A stretch of 34,414 nt of DNA from Parabacteroides acidifaciens (GTDB lineage Bacteria; Bacteroidota; Bacteroidia; Bacteroidales; Tannerellaceae): assembly GCF_003363715.1 (NCBI RefSeq), contig NZ_QREV01000048.1, positions 1 through 34,414 of the forward strand. The letters run 5' to 3'. The notes under the pieces are model-generated. The model was not told the origin of the DNA, made no database searches, and was given only the letters and a program-made list of their open reading frames with translations. A program made the translations under genes and the position numbers. Of this stretch, positions 6,096 through 15,571 are shown one piece after another. The stretch's first letter is position 1. Every line of letters starts with the position of its first letter.

Positions 6096-9050
6096 TTATG
6101 ATGTTTTTACTTTTACATATCCGTTTTCTACATACATTTCACCTATTCCCGCTTTTGCTGCAGTTGGCCATTTTGACGCTTTAATCATTGTGCTTCCGTC
6201 CGAATCTATTTTCGTAGACATACTCCCGATTGAGCTAATAAGAGCAAACTGATGTCCCTCCATTATCGATGTAAAAGAGCCATTCACTACATTTATACCG
6301 GCGGGGGTAGATGTCCCCGGGCCGAATAGTTTTAATACTGAATTTGAATTTGCATCTGTCATGCTAAGCAATGCGCCATAAGTAGAATTTATCGATATAG
6401 ACAGTCTTTTACCAGCCGCAGACGTTTTAAACGAACCCGTTAGATCACAATTGTTTGCCACTAAATTCCCGAAATGGTCTACACGATAGGGAGCGCTATA
6501 ACGATTATCGTAAGTGCTCCCCGCCCAAAATCGGATCGGCGCTGGATTTGATGCAGCAGAACCGACACCGCTTATACCTGCATTAGAATCTTCTATACCT
6601 TCACCAACAGTGAGAATACCTCTTTTGTATATTTTCAAAGCTGCTTTCGGATTAACCTTATACCCACCAGGGGAAGCCGAATCTGGGATAAGTCCCCTTG
6701 AATCCAATGTTTGTCCATTTACACCTACAGCTAACAAAGGCACATCCGCATTTTCCGATCCATTAAAACAGGCAGACAAGTTGTTTGAGTATATATAATA
6801 GTTGCTGAATGACCATCTCGATATAGTGGCTTTCTTTGCAAACAGCAAGTCAGTAGCAACATTTTTAAAACTGTTTTGTACCTGCCAGACACTCGGATAA
6901 GAGCCTGGATATTGATTTCTGCTACTTGAATTAAGCAATAGATAGAAAGTAGGATTATCACTACTGTCCCTAACGCTCACCACATCTACCAGATGATCAT
7001 TCTTGTAATACGTCGTAGTGGACGACCAATCACCGCAATAATTTAATGCCGGCCCCTGTATGCCGTCAGTACCATCAATACCGGGGCGTCCATCGGTTCC
7101 TGGCCTTCCATCTTGACCATCGAAACTATATTTTGCCGACAAAGCAGGCAAAGAGAATGATCCCCAAACGCCATTTACTTTTTTGCGGACACTGACCCAT
7201 TCGTAAGGATAAGAAGCATTCGGGCCAACCGGATCATCCGTCCAGCCTTCCGGAACAAAATCATCCGTCTGCGACGTGCCGGGAGTTGACGGCCGCGATG
7301 CGCTTGATGTACGCCGGTAGATGTACTCTATTTCCTTTCCGTCTTTTCCAAATTTCAACCACAGGAACACATCGGAAAACTCACCCCAGACGCCATTGTT
7401 CTTTTCACGCTTACAGGACCACTCATAAGGCATATCAATCGTCGTTCCTACAGGATCGTCCGTCCAGCCTTCCGGAACAAAATCATCTATATTTTCGGAT
7501 ACAGGCTTAGATGGTTTGCCGGCCTCGGTCGCTGTACGCTGATATATCCATTCAATATCCGTTCCATCAATACCGTCCGTTACGCTCACGATCGTAAATT
7601 CCTGCTCATACACAGCAATGCCCTCGCAGTTGACATCGATCTTTATTACTGCCTTTTCTGCGGTGACACTATGCACGACAATCATACCGTCTGTCACTGT
7701 GAATGTGCAGCCGTCACCGGTCGCAGACACAAGGTATTTACCTTCACCGACAACAGTACTATAACGGAGCGGCTTTTCTCCCTTTGTTGCCTGTATGCGC
7801 GTGGTAATACGGAAGGCAGACGCAACGACGATATCGGAACCGGTCATAACGGTTTTGTCGCCGGTTACAACATCCGACTGTTCTGTCAAATCTTCCCTGG
7901 TATTGAACACTGCACTATAAGTCGAGAGAGTAACGGAATAAGCATCCTTCCCTTTCAAACCGTTATCCAGTCCACCAACGGTCAGGATGTTGCCGCCAAA
8001 ATAGACGTTATTCAGATAAACAGAACCTCCCGCCAAGCTTTCGCCATTGATAACAAGGTTGGACAGGTCACCAAACTGCATTGAAACATGCTTAGGCGTG
8101 ATTTCCCAAGTGTCAACACCAACCAAGTACCGCTGATATGTACGCGTCGAGTAGGCCGACGCCTGCCGGTTCTTGTCGGTCGGATTACCGTAAACGGCAA
8201 ACTTCATGAAGGTGCATGGGTGAACTGTTGTACCAGGTTTTAGTTCATATTTAAAATGCGCGTTATCTATGATTTCAACTGGTGTAAAATAGGATGTGGA
8301 AAAACCGACCATCACCTCAAAACCTGCACTATCCTTTCCCGGCTGTGTTGCATTGTCGGTAAGGTTATGGAAGATACCACGGCAGAAATCGCTAAGATGC
8401 ATCCCGGACAACTCACCCTCTTCCAGTTTCAACGTTACGATCCGGTTAACTTCATCCACAGACTCGATAAGGCCAAACGCGATAGCGTTCCATGTCTCAC
8501 CCGATATTACATCGATTCGGTTGAATCGCAGCTCCGGCACTTCAAGAAATTCTCGGAGAGTTAGCCCCATAAGTTCAGCATAACCTTTTTCATTGATTAT
8601 TCCGCCTGAACCTAAAAAGCCTCCGACATAATTGCCGAACGTAGCACCACCGTTAAGCCCCAACAAGTAGTCCGTCTGGTCCGGCTTATCCTTGCGAAGA
8701 TATTTACCGTCGAAGATAATCCCCATATCATCGCTTTCCACGCCTGTAACATGGCCGAAAGTGTCAACAAGCACGTTCTTTACAACAAACGTGCCTTCAT
8801 TAGCTGTGCTTTCTCCTTCTGATGTATTACCATGAGATATTTTATATATCAAACTACCAGCAGACTGCTTATCAACTAATATGCCCTCCCCTTCTATAAT
8901 TTCAAAGTTGCCCTCAACAACAGATGATCCGCCGGTGGACGGGACACTACCAGCCGAAGGATATCCTCCCCCGCCGACAGCGTCCAACACTTTCCCCGTA
9001 CGTGGTAAAGCATTTTTGCGAATGTTCTTATTTCGTATATTAATCGTCAT
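6096..9050 (-). CDS. Large tail-tip/central fibre protein
   Basis: A 984-aa structural protein. The N-terminal part (1-450) is beta-rich with GGG and SGG linkers. The middle carries two copies of a module with DDFVPEGWTDDPVG and PYEW (about residues 525-650), then a collagen-like segment (GQDGRPGTDGRPGIDGTDG, about 655-680) and a long beta-rich C-terminal part ending in YVENGYVKVKTS. Large proteins of this type follow the tail-hub gene in siphoviruses and reach from the tail tip to the cell. It overlaps the tail-tip gene by 11 nt. The duplicated module is also visible as a DNA direct repeat. Confidence 0.72.
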   Translation of the reverse strand: MTINIRNKNIRKNALPRTGKVLDAVGGGGYPSAGSVPSTGGSSVVEGNFEIIEGEGILVDKQSAGSLIYKISHGNTSEGESTANEGTFVVKNVLVDTFGHVTGVESDDMGIIFDGKYLRKDKPDQTDYLLGLNGGATFGNYVGGFLGSGGIINEKGYAELMGLTLREFLEVPELRFNRIDVISGETWNAIAFGLIESVDEVNRIVTLKLEEGELSGMHLSDFCRGIFHNLTDNATQPGKDSAGFEVMVGFSTSYFTPVEIIDNAHFKYELKPGTTVHPCTFMKFAVYGNPTDKNRQASAYSTRTYQRYLVGVDTWEITPKHVSMQFGDLSNLVINGESLAGGSVYLNNVYFGGNILTVGGLDNGLKGKDAYSVTLSTYSAVFNTREDLTEQSDVVTGDKTVMTGSDIVVASAFRITTRIQATKGEKPLRYSTVVGEGKYLVSATGDGCTFTVTDGMIVVHSVTAEKAVIKIDVNCEGIAVYEQEFTIVSVTDGIDGTDIEWIYQRTATEAGKPSKPVSENIDDFVPEGWTDDPVGTTIDMPYEWSCKREKNNGVWGEFSDVFLWLKFGKDGKEIEYIYRRTSSASRPSTPGTSQTDDFVPEGWTDDPVGPNASYPYEWVSVRKKVNGVWGSFSLPALSAKYSFDGQDGRPGTDGRPGIDGTDGIQGPALNYCGDWSSTTTYYKNDHLVDVVSVRDSSDNPTFYLLLNSSSRNQYPGSYPSVWQVQNSFKNVATDLLFAKKATISRWSFSNYYIYSNNLSACFNGSENADVPLLAVGVNGQTLDSRGLIPDSASPGGYKVNPKAALKIYKRGILTVGEGIEDSNAGISGVGSAASNPAPIRFWAGSTYDNRYSAPYRVDHFGNLVANNCDLTGSFKTSAAGKRLSISINSTYGALLSMTDANSNSVLKLFGPGTSTPAGINVVNGSFTSIMEGHQFALISSIGSMSTKIDSDGSTMIKASKWPTAAKAGIGEMYVENGYVKVKTS
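7231..7488. repeat. Direct repeat pair inside the fibre gene
   Basis: Two 35-nt copies at 7231-7265 and 7454-7488 differ at one base and contain CCGTCCAGCCTTCCGGAACA. They encode the duplicated GWTDDPVG module of the 984-aa fibre. The offset is 223 bp, which is not a multiple of 3, so simple deletion between copies would shift the frame. Confidence 0.8.
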
Positions 9051-11169
9051 ATGGAATGTTGCTTAATTTTGCCACATCATCAGAATAATCGACTGCTGAT
9101 ATCGTCGTCTTTGCATTATTATAGTCCAATGTGCATCCGATAACCAAGTATTTATTAGACAAAATTGGATTACATGATACATATGACAAAGCCGGATTAT
9201 TGGTCATCTTTACATCGACTGTAAGTTTTTCATTTTTAGTTGCAAAATTTGAATGAATTGTACACATCAATAATCTTTCCAATATGTCAGTTTGCCCAGC
9301 ACGAGTAAAAGCCGTTTGGAAATCAAATCCGCCTTCAACTTTCCTTAGAATGTTAGCTTTTCCTATCGGGGCCTTTTCTTCATTTGCAGAGATACATTTC
9401 AATGTAACATCGTCAAAATCACTGGCAACTCTTTTGTTGACATAACTCTTAAATTCATAATCATCAGTAGACGGCTCATGTCCTTCTGAATCTACAATAA
9501 CGATATTAATGTTATTGTATAAAATCATTTTAACCTTACTTACATCCACGAGTTTCTCCGACACTGGATTTAGAATTAAATTTTTATTGGTTATCTCAAA
9601 CACTAAATAACCACTCAAATTAGGCCTGATAAAAATGCCCCGCCCTACCAATGACGAATCAAGCCCAGTCTTATTTGTAGTTGGTTTATCCATTGGCCGG
9701 ACTTTATTTGCGTTTGTTGTCCACGTATCGAGAATTGAATTATCCGTATCATCTGTACTAAACCACAACACGCATTTTCCTTGTTGGATCGTTCCATTAG
9801 ATGCGGCTTCCCAGATATGTTCACCTTCGTTCGTGTTATTATAATAGGCAATCGCTTTGCCAGTCTCATCTACAAAATACAAATTACAAAAAGCTTTAAG
9901 AACTCCGCTATTATTGACACCATCTTTTTTCTCTTGCAATATCGGATGATCCGCTGTGCTTGGATAAGCATCTATTTTCAAGTTGACATAAAATGGAGAT
10001 TTCCGCCTACCTTCCGGTTGCTCAACCTTTGTCACATAATTAGGGTACCGGACGCGAAATTGCGGAGTTATTATCGAGGCGTCCGGAGTGTAATCTACAA
10101 AACAGCCGGCTATTGAATCGGTATCGCCTATATAACTCGAAAGATTTCGGTCATAAAAAATAACAAAAAAGCCCTCACCATCAGACTGCAGATTTTCTAT
10201 TTGATCAGATGATTTATAATATCCAGCACTTAATTGTGCAACGTTCGGCTTAAACGAGTCTGTTACTGATTCTTCATCAACTTTTGCGTCCAATTGTAAC
10301 GCGTTTGCATATAAGGAGCTTGTTATTGTTACATTATTCACCATTTCCTCAAAACCGTACTCTCCATCTGTTGAAGCAAAACCGATCTCTACCAAATTTC
10401 CAAAATCAAAATTCACAACCTCATCTGCCTCATAAGAAAAGGTGTCAAAGTCGTACCGCTTCATCGGTAGTCCTTGCTTTAATGTATTATAATCGTAGAT
10501 ATAGACATTCGCATCTTTCTGTACCATCATAAGGCCGAATGGTTGTAGAATTGCCTCTACTACCTCCCTACAAGTCATAGGTTCCTTGTCTTCGTCATAG
10601 AAATTTTGAGACATCATGTAAAGAACATGCAAAGGAGTCTCTGTTGCTGACATAGGGACATCATTCGGGACAGTTGTACTACCAATATAAAGCTTATGAA
10701 AAGGCAGATTTAATTTGTCAAAACAGCGTTTCAAATGAATGACAAACGGAACAATATCAACATACATCTTATCCGAAACATCCCGATATTTCAATCTCTC
10801 CCATATGTTAAAATCCGAAGCAGAAAATTCTACTGGATAGGGAGGATAATCCGAAAGCTTTTCTTCATAATATTCACTATCCAGCCAACCTATCCAATGA
10901 GGTTTATCTTCGCGAAAAAACTTAACCATGTAACCTTGCATATCATCTGTATGCAGATCTGTAAATTGAAAATTTGTTTCACTAATCAATTTAATTGTGG
11001 CTTGCGCCCCCCTAACTGGCGTTAATTTTTCGCACCGCTGATAAGCGAGAGTAAACGCAGGCACAGTTGTTTTCACTTCACGCACTTGAACGTTATAATT
11101 AGTCAATATCTCTATCCGATTAGACGCATCATCTAATCCTTTAAATATATTATAGTATCGTAAATTCAT
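9040..11169 (-). CDS. Tail-tip/hub protein (Dit or Tal position)
   Basis: A 709-aa protein directly after the tape measure gene and overlapping it by 4 nt (ATGA). In siphoviruses this place belongs to the distal tail protein or tail-associated hub. The N-terminal region (about 1-150, with RYYNIFKGLDDASNRIEIL, a WIGWLDSEYYEEKL block and PVEFSASD) looks like a distal-tail-type domain that binds the tube end. The rest has the length and mixed alpha/beta look of a hub with carbohydrate-binding insertions. No peptidase motif was seen. The family is inferred mainly from position. Confidence 0.65.
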   Translation of the reverse strand: MNLRYYNIFKGLDDASNRIEILTNYNVQVREVKTTVPAFTLAYQRCEKLTPVRGAQATIKLISETNFQFTDLHTDDMQGYMVKFFREDKPHWIGWLDSEYYEEKLSDYPPYPVEFSASDFNIWERLKYRDVSDKMYVDIVPFVIHLKRCFDKLNLPFHKLYIGSTTVPNDVPMSATETPLHVLYMMSQNFYDEDKEPMTCREVVEAILQPFGLMMVQKDANVYIYDYNTLKQGLPMKRYDFDTFSYEADEVVNFDFGNLVEIGFASTDGEYGFEEMVNNVTITSSLYANALQLDAKVDEESVTDSFKPNVAQLSAGYYKSSDQIENLQSDGEGFFVIFYDRNLSSYIGDTDSIAGCFVDYTPDASIITPQFRVRYPNYVTKVEQPEGRRKSPFYVNLKIDAYPSTADHPILQEKKDGVNNSGVLKAFCNLYFVDETGKAIAYYNNTNEGEHIWEAASNGTIQQGKCVLWFSTDDTDNSILDTWTTNANKVRPMDKPTTNKTGLDSSLVGRGIFIRPNLSGYLVFEITNKNLILNPVSEKLVDVSKVKMILYNNINIVIVDSEGHEPSTDDYEFKSYVNKRVASDFDDVTLKCISANEEKAPIGKANILRKVEGGFDFQTAFTRAGQTDILERLLMCTIHSNFATKNEKLTVDVKMTNNPALSYVSCNPILSNKYLVIGCTLDYNNAKTTISAVDYSDDVAKLSNIPYDD

Positions 11170-13589
11170 TTTCCTCTGCTCCTTTTTTTATTCGTATACT
11201 CGATCAATGCTACTAATTGAGATCCTTCTCCAACAAGTCTGCCAGTTAACTCACGCTCTGAATTATCTACAAAGGTCCTACCCACATTCAACATCTCAAA
11301 TAGCTTGGCCTGCTGATCTGTATTCAAAATCATTTCTCCCCCATTTATTTGAGCAGTCAATCTATCTCCGACAGTATAATATGGAGCAACTCCACCTTCT
11401 GTATAGTTGCCCGTTGAAACTGATTTATTCAACGCCGCCTTAGCCGCAGATGTTGCAACGATCAATGCCCCACCGGCCGCGATAGCTGCAAATGGATTTA
11501 TTAATAATTTATCAAACGCGATTTTAGCCATACCTGCAGCAACCAAAGCTGCACCGAACTGTTTAAGCATATCCATTAATCCAATCAGCATATTCCTCAT
11601 AGCTTCCCCCGCATCTTCCGAAGCCAAAACCTCACCAAGCGATTCAAAGCCTGAAACAAGCCCCGATTGAACTAAATTTTCAAGTTCTTGACTGATATCA
11701 ATCATACCCTGATTCATATCGGTCATTTCCTCTAAATGCTTTTCCAAATCTGCGCGTTGTTTTGAATATATCGCTCGGAGTTCATCTGTAGTAGCTTCGT
11801 TATAAGAGACAGTCACAGCTTGTAAGCGCTTCTGATAGGCTTCGATACTACCCGTCATATCAGGAACCTCTTCTTCAAAGCGAGAACCTTCTGGATCATA
11901 AATATCTAATGTTGCTGGGATCTTGACCCTTTCCATATTAGGAATATCCCGAATTTTATCTTTTAAGTCGGAATCAATATCGAACTCAATCTTTTGAATA
12001 ATGGCTTCATTTTTCCATTTTTTACGCATCTCATCCGTCACCGTTTTGGCACCAGATGTCGTATTGTTTGCATTTTCTATTTTTTCAGTAGCTTTCAGTT
12101 CATCGTTTAAGAATTGGACAGACTGCTTATATATGTCTCTTTTAATCTCTAAATCAGAAATCAGTTTCCGTTGTATTCCTATCTGATCCTCCAATTTATT
12201 TTTTTCAGCTACACCAGCAGGTGATAGAAAGGAATACGGAACAGTTGCATGCAGAGCCTTATCAAATCCCGTTTGTGGTTGGTATTTTTTTAAGGCACTT
12301 TGCAAATTCTCTAATTTAACAACCTCATTTTTCATGTCACTCAAAATAGTGTCTTCGCCTCCTGGGTTTCGCAAGGAAAATTGACGCATCGTTTCCGTTA
12401 TGGCTTTTTTCCGATCACCTAAAACCATCCAACCTTCAATTTCTTTTTCTAATGTCTTTTTTCTTTCTTTTACCCCCTCCTGAATGATTGCGTTCTGTTT
12501 TTGCTGATCCGACTTAAAATACTCCGTCATTCGGCCTAATAAATTTGCGAGCAAATCAACCGTATCTTTTAGCACTCCGTTACTATTATTTATTGTAAGA
12601 ACAAAGCCTTCCCATGCCGACGAAACAGCATTGATCGACCCAGCCAAATTATCATTATTGATCTTCTGCTGTTCTAAAGCCGTATTGGTTCCTGTAATAG
12701 CCTCCAGATAATTTTTATAATCATCTTTCGCATTTACAATAGCAAGAGCCGCCGTCACGCTCTCACGACCGAACAATTTAGTCATTTGCGTAGCATCATA
12801 ATTTTTAGCAGCTAAATTTTCTAAAGCTGTGCTTAATCCAACAACAGAAGGCTTCAAATTCTTATCTGCACTGGACTCAAGTATTAAAAATATATTTCTT
12901 AGATTCGTGCCCGCCTCGCTTGCTTCAGAGACTTTGGGGGCAATAGCCTCAATCGCAGCTACCAATTCATTGTATTTTATCCCTACCGAACTGGCTGCGC
13001 CTCCTGACTTCTCTATTGCTTTCGTTAAATATGGTATATCTGCACTACCCGCTTGAGAAGCAGCAGCCAAAATATTAATGTACTCACCAGCTTTATTGGC
13101 AGATTCTCCCATCTGATTAAGGGAGCCTGTAAGAGCTTTAGCAGCTTCGGGAACCTCCATTCCTGCCGCTTCCGCTAAAATAATAGCCTGGTTAGTAACT
13201 TCCGCTAATGCTGCTTTATTTTTTAAAAGCTCCGGTTTCTGAGAGCCTATCAACTGAAAGGCTTCTACAACCTGACTTGCTGTCTGAGTAGATGTTGCTC
13301 CCATTTTTATAGCTTCGTTCTTGAAATACTCCAATTCCTTAGCTGAAACTCCTGTGAGTGAGCGAAGAGAAGATAAAGATTTTTCAAATTGCATACTTTT
13401 CTGTGCAATATCCATAAAAGCAAAAGACACCCCAGCCATTCCTGCAAAACCTCCTACAAAACTACGGACAGACACAGCCATAGCATCTACTTTTTTTTCA
13501 AAGGCTTGTAATTGCTTTCCACTCCCTTTCAGATTTTTATCAAAATCCTGATTTTTCAGAAATAACCTTGTTACTAAATCTGTTGGCAT
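11166..13589 (-). CDS. Tail tape measure protein
   Basis: An 807-aa protein of the TP901 tape-measure type. The core region (about residues 55-330) shows FEKSLSSLRSLTGVS, MGATSTQTASQVVEAFQLIG and AAEAIDIL-like blocks, with LAEAAGMEVPEAAKALTGSL and TNLRNIFLILESS. Long helical segments follow (340-610), then a hydrophobic stretch (about 655-715) and a short tail. It sets tail length: at about 1.5 angstrom per residue it predicts a tail near 120 nm, which means a siphovirus. It starts 1 nt after the stop of the chaperone extension ORF, in the usual order. Confidence 0.92.
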   Translation of the reverse strand: MPTDLVTRLFLKNQDFDKNLKGSGKQLQAFEKKVDAMAVSVRSFVGGFAGMAGVSFAFMDIAQKSMQFEKSLSSLRSLTGVSAKELEYFKNEAIKMGATSTQTASQVVEAFQLIGSQKPELLKNKAALAEVTNQAIILAEAAGMEVPEAAKALTGSLNQMGESANKAGEYINILAAASQAGSADIPYLTKAIEKSGGAASSVGIKYNELVAAIEAIAPKVSEASEAGTNLRNIFLILESSADKNLKPSVVGLSTALENLAAKNYDATQMTKLFGRESVTAALAIVNAKDDYKNYLEAITGTNTALEQQKINNDNLAGSINAVSSAWEGFVLTINNSNGVLKDTVDLLANLLGRMTEYFKSDQQKQNAIIQEGVKERKKTLEKEIEGWMVLGDRKKAITETMRQFSLRNPGGEDTILSDMKNEVVKLENLQSALKKYQPQTGFDKALHATVPYSFLSPAGVAEKNKLEDQIGIQRKLISDLEIKRDIYKQSVQFLNDELKATEKIENANNTTSGAKTVTDEMRKKWKNEAIIQKIEFDIDSDLKDKIRDIPNMERVKIPATLDIYDPEGSRFEEEVPDMTGSIEAYQKRLQAVTVSYNEATTDELRAIYSKQRADLEKHLEEMTDMNQGMIDISQELENLVQSGLVSGFESLGEVLASEDAGEAMRNMLIGLMDMLKQFGAALVAAGMAKIAFDKLLINPFAAIAAGGALIVATSAAKAALNKSVSTGNYTEGGVAPYYTVGDRLTAQINGGEMILNTDQQAKLFEMLNVGRTFVDNSERELTGRLVGEGSQLVALIEYTNKKRSRGK

Positions 13590-13590
13590 G

Positions 13591-13884
13591 TTATTTTGAT
13601 TTTATATATTCTTCTGCTTTCTTTCTCAAACGCTCCATATCCTCCGTATTTACTGATGTATTCCCCGTATTATCATTTTTGTCATCCCAGGGGAATTTTA
13701 TCAAGTCGGTAGGTTTAAGCTGTTTTGTACTATTCGACTGAGCCATGACATAAGATATTAAGCGCGCCTGTTCCCAACTATCTCTATTCACACAATGCAA
13801 CTTCTCCAGTATGGCCTCTATCTCGTAAAACTCCATTCTATCTAATACATATCCAGGATCAAGCTTAACCTCTATTACCATCAT
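13591..13884 (-). CDS. Tail assembly chaperone, frameshift extension (T-like)
   Basis: A 97-aa frame between the chaperone and the tape measure, the place of lambda gene T. It is unlikely to be translated mainly from its own ATG, because no good ribosome site is seen in front of it. Its frame is open further upstream to the A-run at 13911-13919 and lies in the -1 frame relative to the chaperone. The expected product is therefore a fusion of about 207 aa made by ribosomal slippage. It ends one base before the tape measure start. Known G/GT-type fusions bind the tape measure and major tail protein during assembly. Confidence 0.75.
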   Translation of the reverse strand: MMVIEVKLDPGYVLDRMEFYEIEAILEKLHCVNRDSWEQARLISYVMAQSNSTKQLKPTDLIKFPWDDKNDNTGNTSVNTEDMERLRKKAEEYIKSK

Positions 13885-13904
13885 GACATAGACTTCACAA
13901 ATTG

Positions 13905-14213
13905 TTAGCCTTTTTTTTTATCATCTGGATCTTGATCTTGATTCTCTGTCTGAAACAAAGACAGTCGTTTCAAGGTATCTAACAACCATCGTCTAAATTC
14001 AAGGAATATACCTGGATTCTCATCACATAAGCTGATAAAGTCTTCAAACATTAAATTAAAGTTATTATTGTTTGCAATAAGAATGGCATACATAAGCGTA
14101 TACTCATTTATCAGTTTATCAGGTGAAAAAGATAATCCTGTAATACGTTCATAAATAAACAAGGCTCGAACTGTGTATTTAAGGATATATTCATTATCTC
14201 CAATCTTTATCAT
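13905..14213 (-). CDS. Tail assembly chaperone (G-like)
   Basis: A 102-aa, mostly helical protein (YTVRALFIYERITGLSFSPD, then NLMFEDFISLCDENP) ending in an acidic-to-lysine tail, DQDPDDKKKG. Size, helix content and place between the major tail protein and tape measure fit tail-assembly chaperones of siphoviruses. The last codons are AAA AAA AAA GGC TAA, a slippery run just before the stop, so some ribosomes should shift to the -1 frame and make a longer form with the 97-aa extension. Confidence 0.75.
   Translation of the reverse strand: MIKIGDNEYILKYTVRALFIYERITGLSFSPDKLINEYTLMYAILIANNNNFNLMFEDFISLCDENPGIFLEFRRWLLDTLKRLSLFQTENQDQDPDDKKKG
13911..13920 (-). promoter_or_regulatory. -1 programmed frameshift site (A9 run)
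   Basis: On the minus strand nine A residues followed by GG form an in-frame A AAA AAA G slippery heptamer, two codons before the chaperone stop TAA (13907-13905). After a -1 slip the frame reads RLTICEVYV and continues without a stop into the MMVIEV start of the downstream ORF. The geometry matches the conserved G/GT frameshift of dsDNA-phage tail genes. Confidence 0.8.
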
Positions 14214-14240
14214 ATTACCTATCTTTATTGAATTTGCACT

Positions 14241-14264
14241 ACGGGAGGAAAATACCCCTCCCGT
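14241..14264 (-). terminator. GC-rich stem-loop after the major tail protein gene
   Basis: A perfect 8-bp inverted repeat (ACGGGAGG and CCTCCCGT, 8-nt loop) lies between the major tail protein stop and the chaperone start. There is no T-tract after it, so it is more likely an attenuator or mRNA 3'-end stabiliser than a full terminator. That would fit the need for far more tail protein than chaperone. Confidence 0.5.
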
Positions 14265-14273
14265 TTACTAAAA

Positions 14274-14717
14274 TTATGCTTTCGTACGCGGCATCAAAGG
14301 CCCACAACCTTTGAAAGTTGCTGAATAAGTAGCATTCTCCCCGTTAGGTGCATTTGCATTCAGTGAAGTTATCAGAACTTCACCTTCATATCCACCATCG
14401 CCAATCGCCCAGCCATCGGCAGGCTTTCCTTCATCATTATTTGCATTTGATGCAATTTCAAAAGCAACAATAAGTTTTTCTCCTGCAACCATAGCTTTGA
14501 ACAAGGTATCAAAATCTAATTGTACAAACAGATTTTCTGTACCCATTTCCCACTCCATACGACCGGCCTCATTATCACCCCATTTTCCGCTATCTTTACT
14601 GGAAGCCTCCATTACAGCAGCAGATATACTGAGTGTATGATTTGTTGCAGAAGCCAAAGCCTTATATACTTCTGCTACCTTTTGAAAGATCATAAGGTCT
14701 TTTCCCTTTGTTACCAT
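14274..14717 (-). CDS. Major tail tube protein
   Basis: A 147-aa protein in the major-tail-protein position. It opens MVTKGKDLMIFQKVAEVYKA, has a central WEMGTENLFVQLDFDTLF block and a C-terminal YEGEVLITSLNANAPNGENA followed by ATYSATFKGCGPL. This pattern of a tube domain ending in a strand with TYSATFKG-type residues is that of TP901-1-like tail tube proteins. Length is normal for the family. It is followed by a stem-loop and then by the chaperone pair. Confidence 0.82.
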   Translation of the reverse strand: MVTKGKDLMIFQKVAEVYKALASATNHTLSISAAVMEASSKDSGKWGDNEAGRMEWEMGTENLFVQLDFDTLFKAMVAGEKLIVAFEIASNANNDEGKPADGWAIGDGGYEGEVLITSLNANAPNGENATYSATFKGCGPLMPRTKA

Positions 14718-14724
14718 AAGCTTA

Positions 14725-15225
14725 TTATTTTAAAAAACTAATTTTCCTTATTTCAAAATCAAGTGTTGTATTCATTACATTTTGTACTTGAATGGCTGAA
14801 TTATCCCGAGCATTTGCAAAAAAATCATATCCCTTTATTCTTCCAGAATATCCTTTCTTTCTACCAATAATAACCCGTTTAATTCTTCGTTTTCCGCGAT
14901 ACATATATTTGATAGACCTATATCGCTCATCTGTACCAACTTCCAGATAACGAACTATCCCTCTATCTTTTCCCGTTTCGCGGATATCACCGAAAAGATG
15001 CACAGTAGAACTATTAGCACTCCTATGTACTTTATACTTTACAGCCTTATCCATCCAACGCCGAAACTTAAAACCTGCAGAACGTAATTCTTTCCGAGTC
15101 CCCCGCACAAGAATTGAACTTCCTTTCCGTAAAGCCTTCTTTCTCGCCAGCTTCATTTCCTTACCAGTCAAACGAACTACAAGCTTTTCAAAATCCTTAA
15201 AATCACATTCAAATCCACTATTCAT
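14725..15225 (-). CDS. HK97 gp10-like tail completion protein
   Basis: A 166-aa, very basic protein (many K and R in 20-60 and 110-140). It shows the arrangement of HK97 gp10-like proteins: an N-terminal helical region with KEMKLARKKALRKGSSILVRG, then a beta part with RYLEVGTDERYRS and YDFFANARD near the end. Proteins of this group close the tail at the head-proximal end. It overlaps the next upstream gene by 8 nt and precedes the major tail protein, the usual gene order. Confidence 0.75.
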   Translation of the reverse strand: MNSGFECDFKDFEKLVVRLTGKEMKLARKKALRKGSSILVRGTRKELRSAGFKFRRWMDKAVKYKVHRSANSSTVHLFGDIRETGKDRGIVRYLEVGTDERYRSIKYMYRGKRRIKRVIIGRKKGYSGRIKGYDFFANARDNSAIQVQNVMNTTLDFEIRKISFLK

Positions 15226-15571
15226 GAGCTAACCTAAATTTTAAGGTGTGTATATAGCATGTCGTATAATCAACCGAACCTGACTCAATGGTACATTGCT
15301 CTACAATTTCGCTTTGTACCCCATCAAGGGCATCTATAACCTTATCGGATAAAGCGCTTCCCTCCTCATGCGTCTCTGTATATATGTCGATAGTATAATT
15401 CGACCAATAACCTTCTAACTTTGTCTTTGTATGAACAGCCTCAAAAGATTCACAGGCATAAATAATAAGTGGTAGCTTTACATTTTCTTTTGCAATGACA
15501 GGAGATACATTTACCTGTTTACCACAAGCTTCTATAAGCTTTCCTGCAATAAATTCATCTATTTTTTTCAT
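15218..15571 (-). CDS. Tail terminator-like protein (DUF3168 type)
   Basis: A 117-aa protein with an N-terminal helix, PLIIYACESFEAVHTK in the middle, and the pattern YTIDIYTETHEEGSALSDKV typical of DUF3168/gp11-like tail terminators, which stop tube growth and join the tail to the connector. It ends in a strand with YTTCYIHTLKFRLAHE. It lies between the head-tail adaptor and the gp10-like gene, with 4-nt overlap on one side and 8 nt on the other. The family is inferred from motif and order. Confidence 0.68.
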   Translation of the reverse strand: MKKIDEFIAGKLIEACGKQVNVSPVIAKENVKLPLIIYACESFEAVHTKTKLEGYWSNYTIDIYTETHEEGSALSDKVIDALDGVQSEIVEQCTIESGSVDYTTCYIHTLKFRLAHE

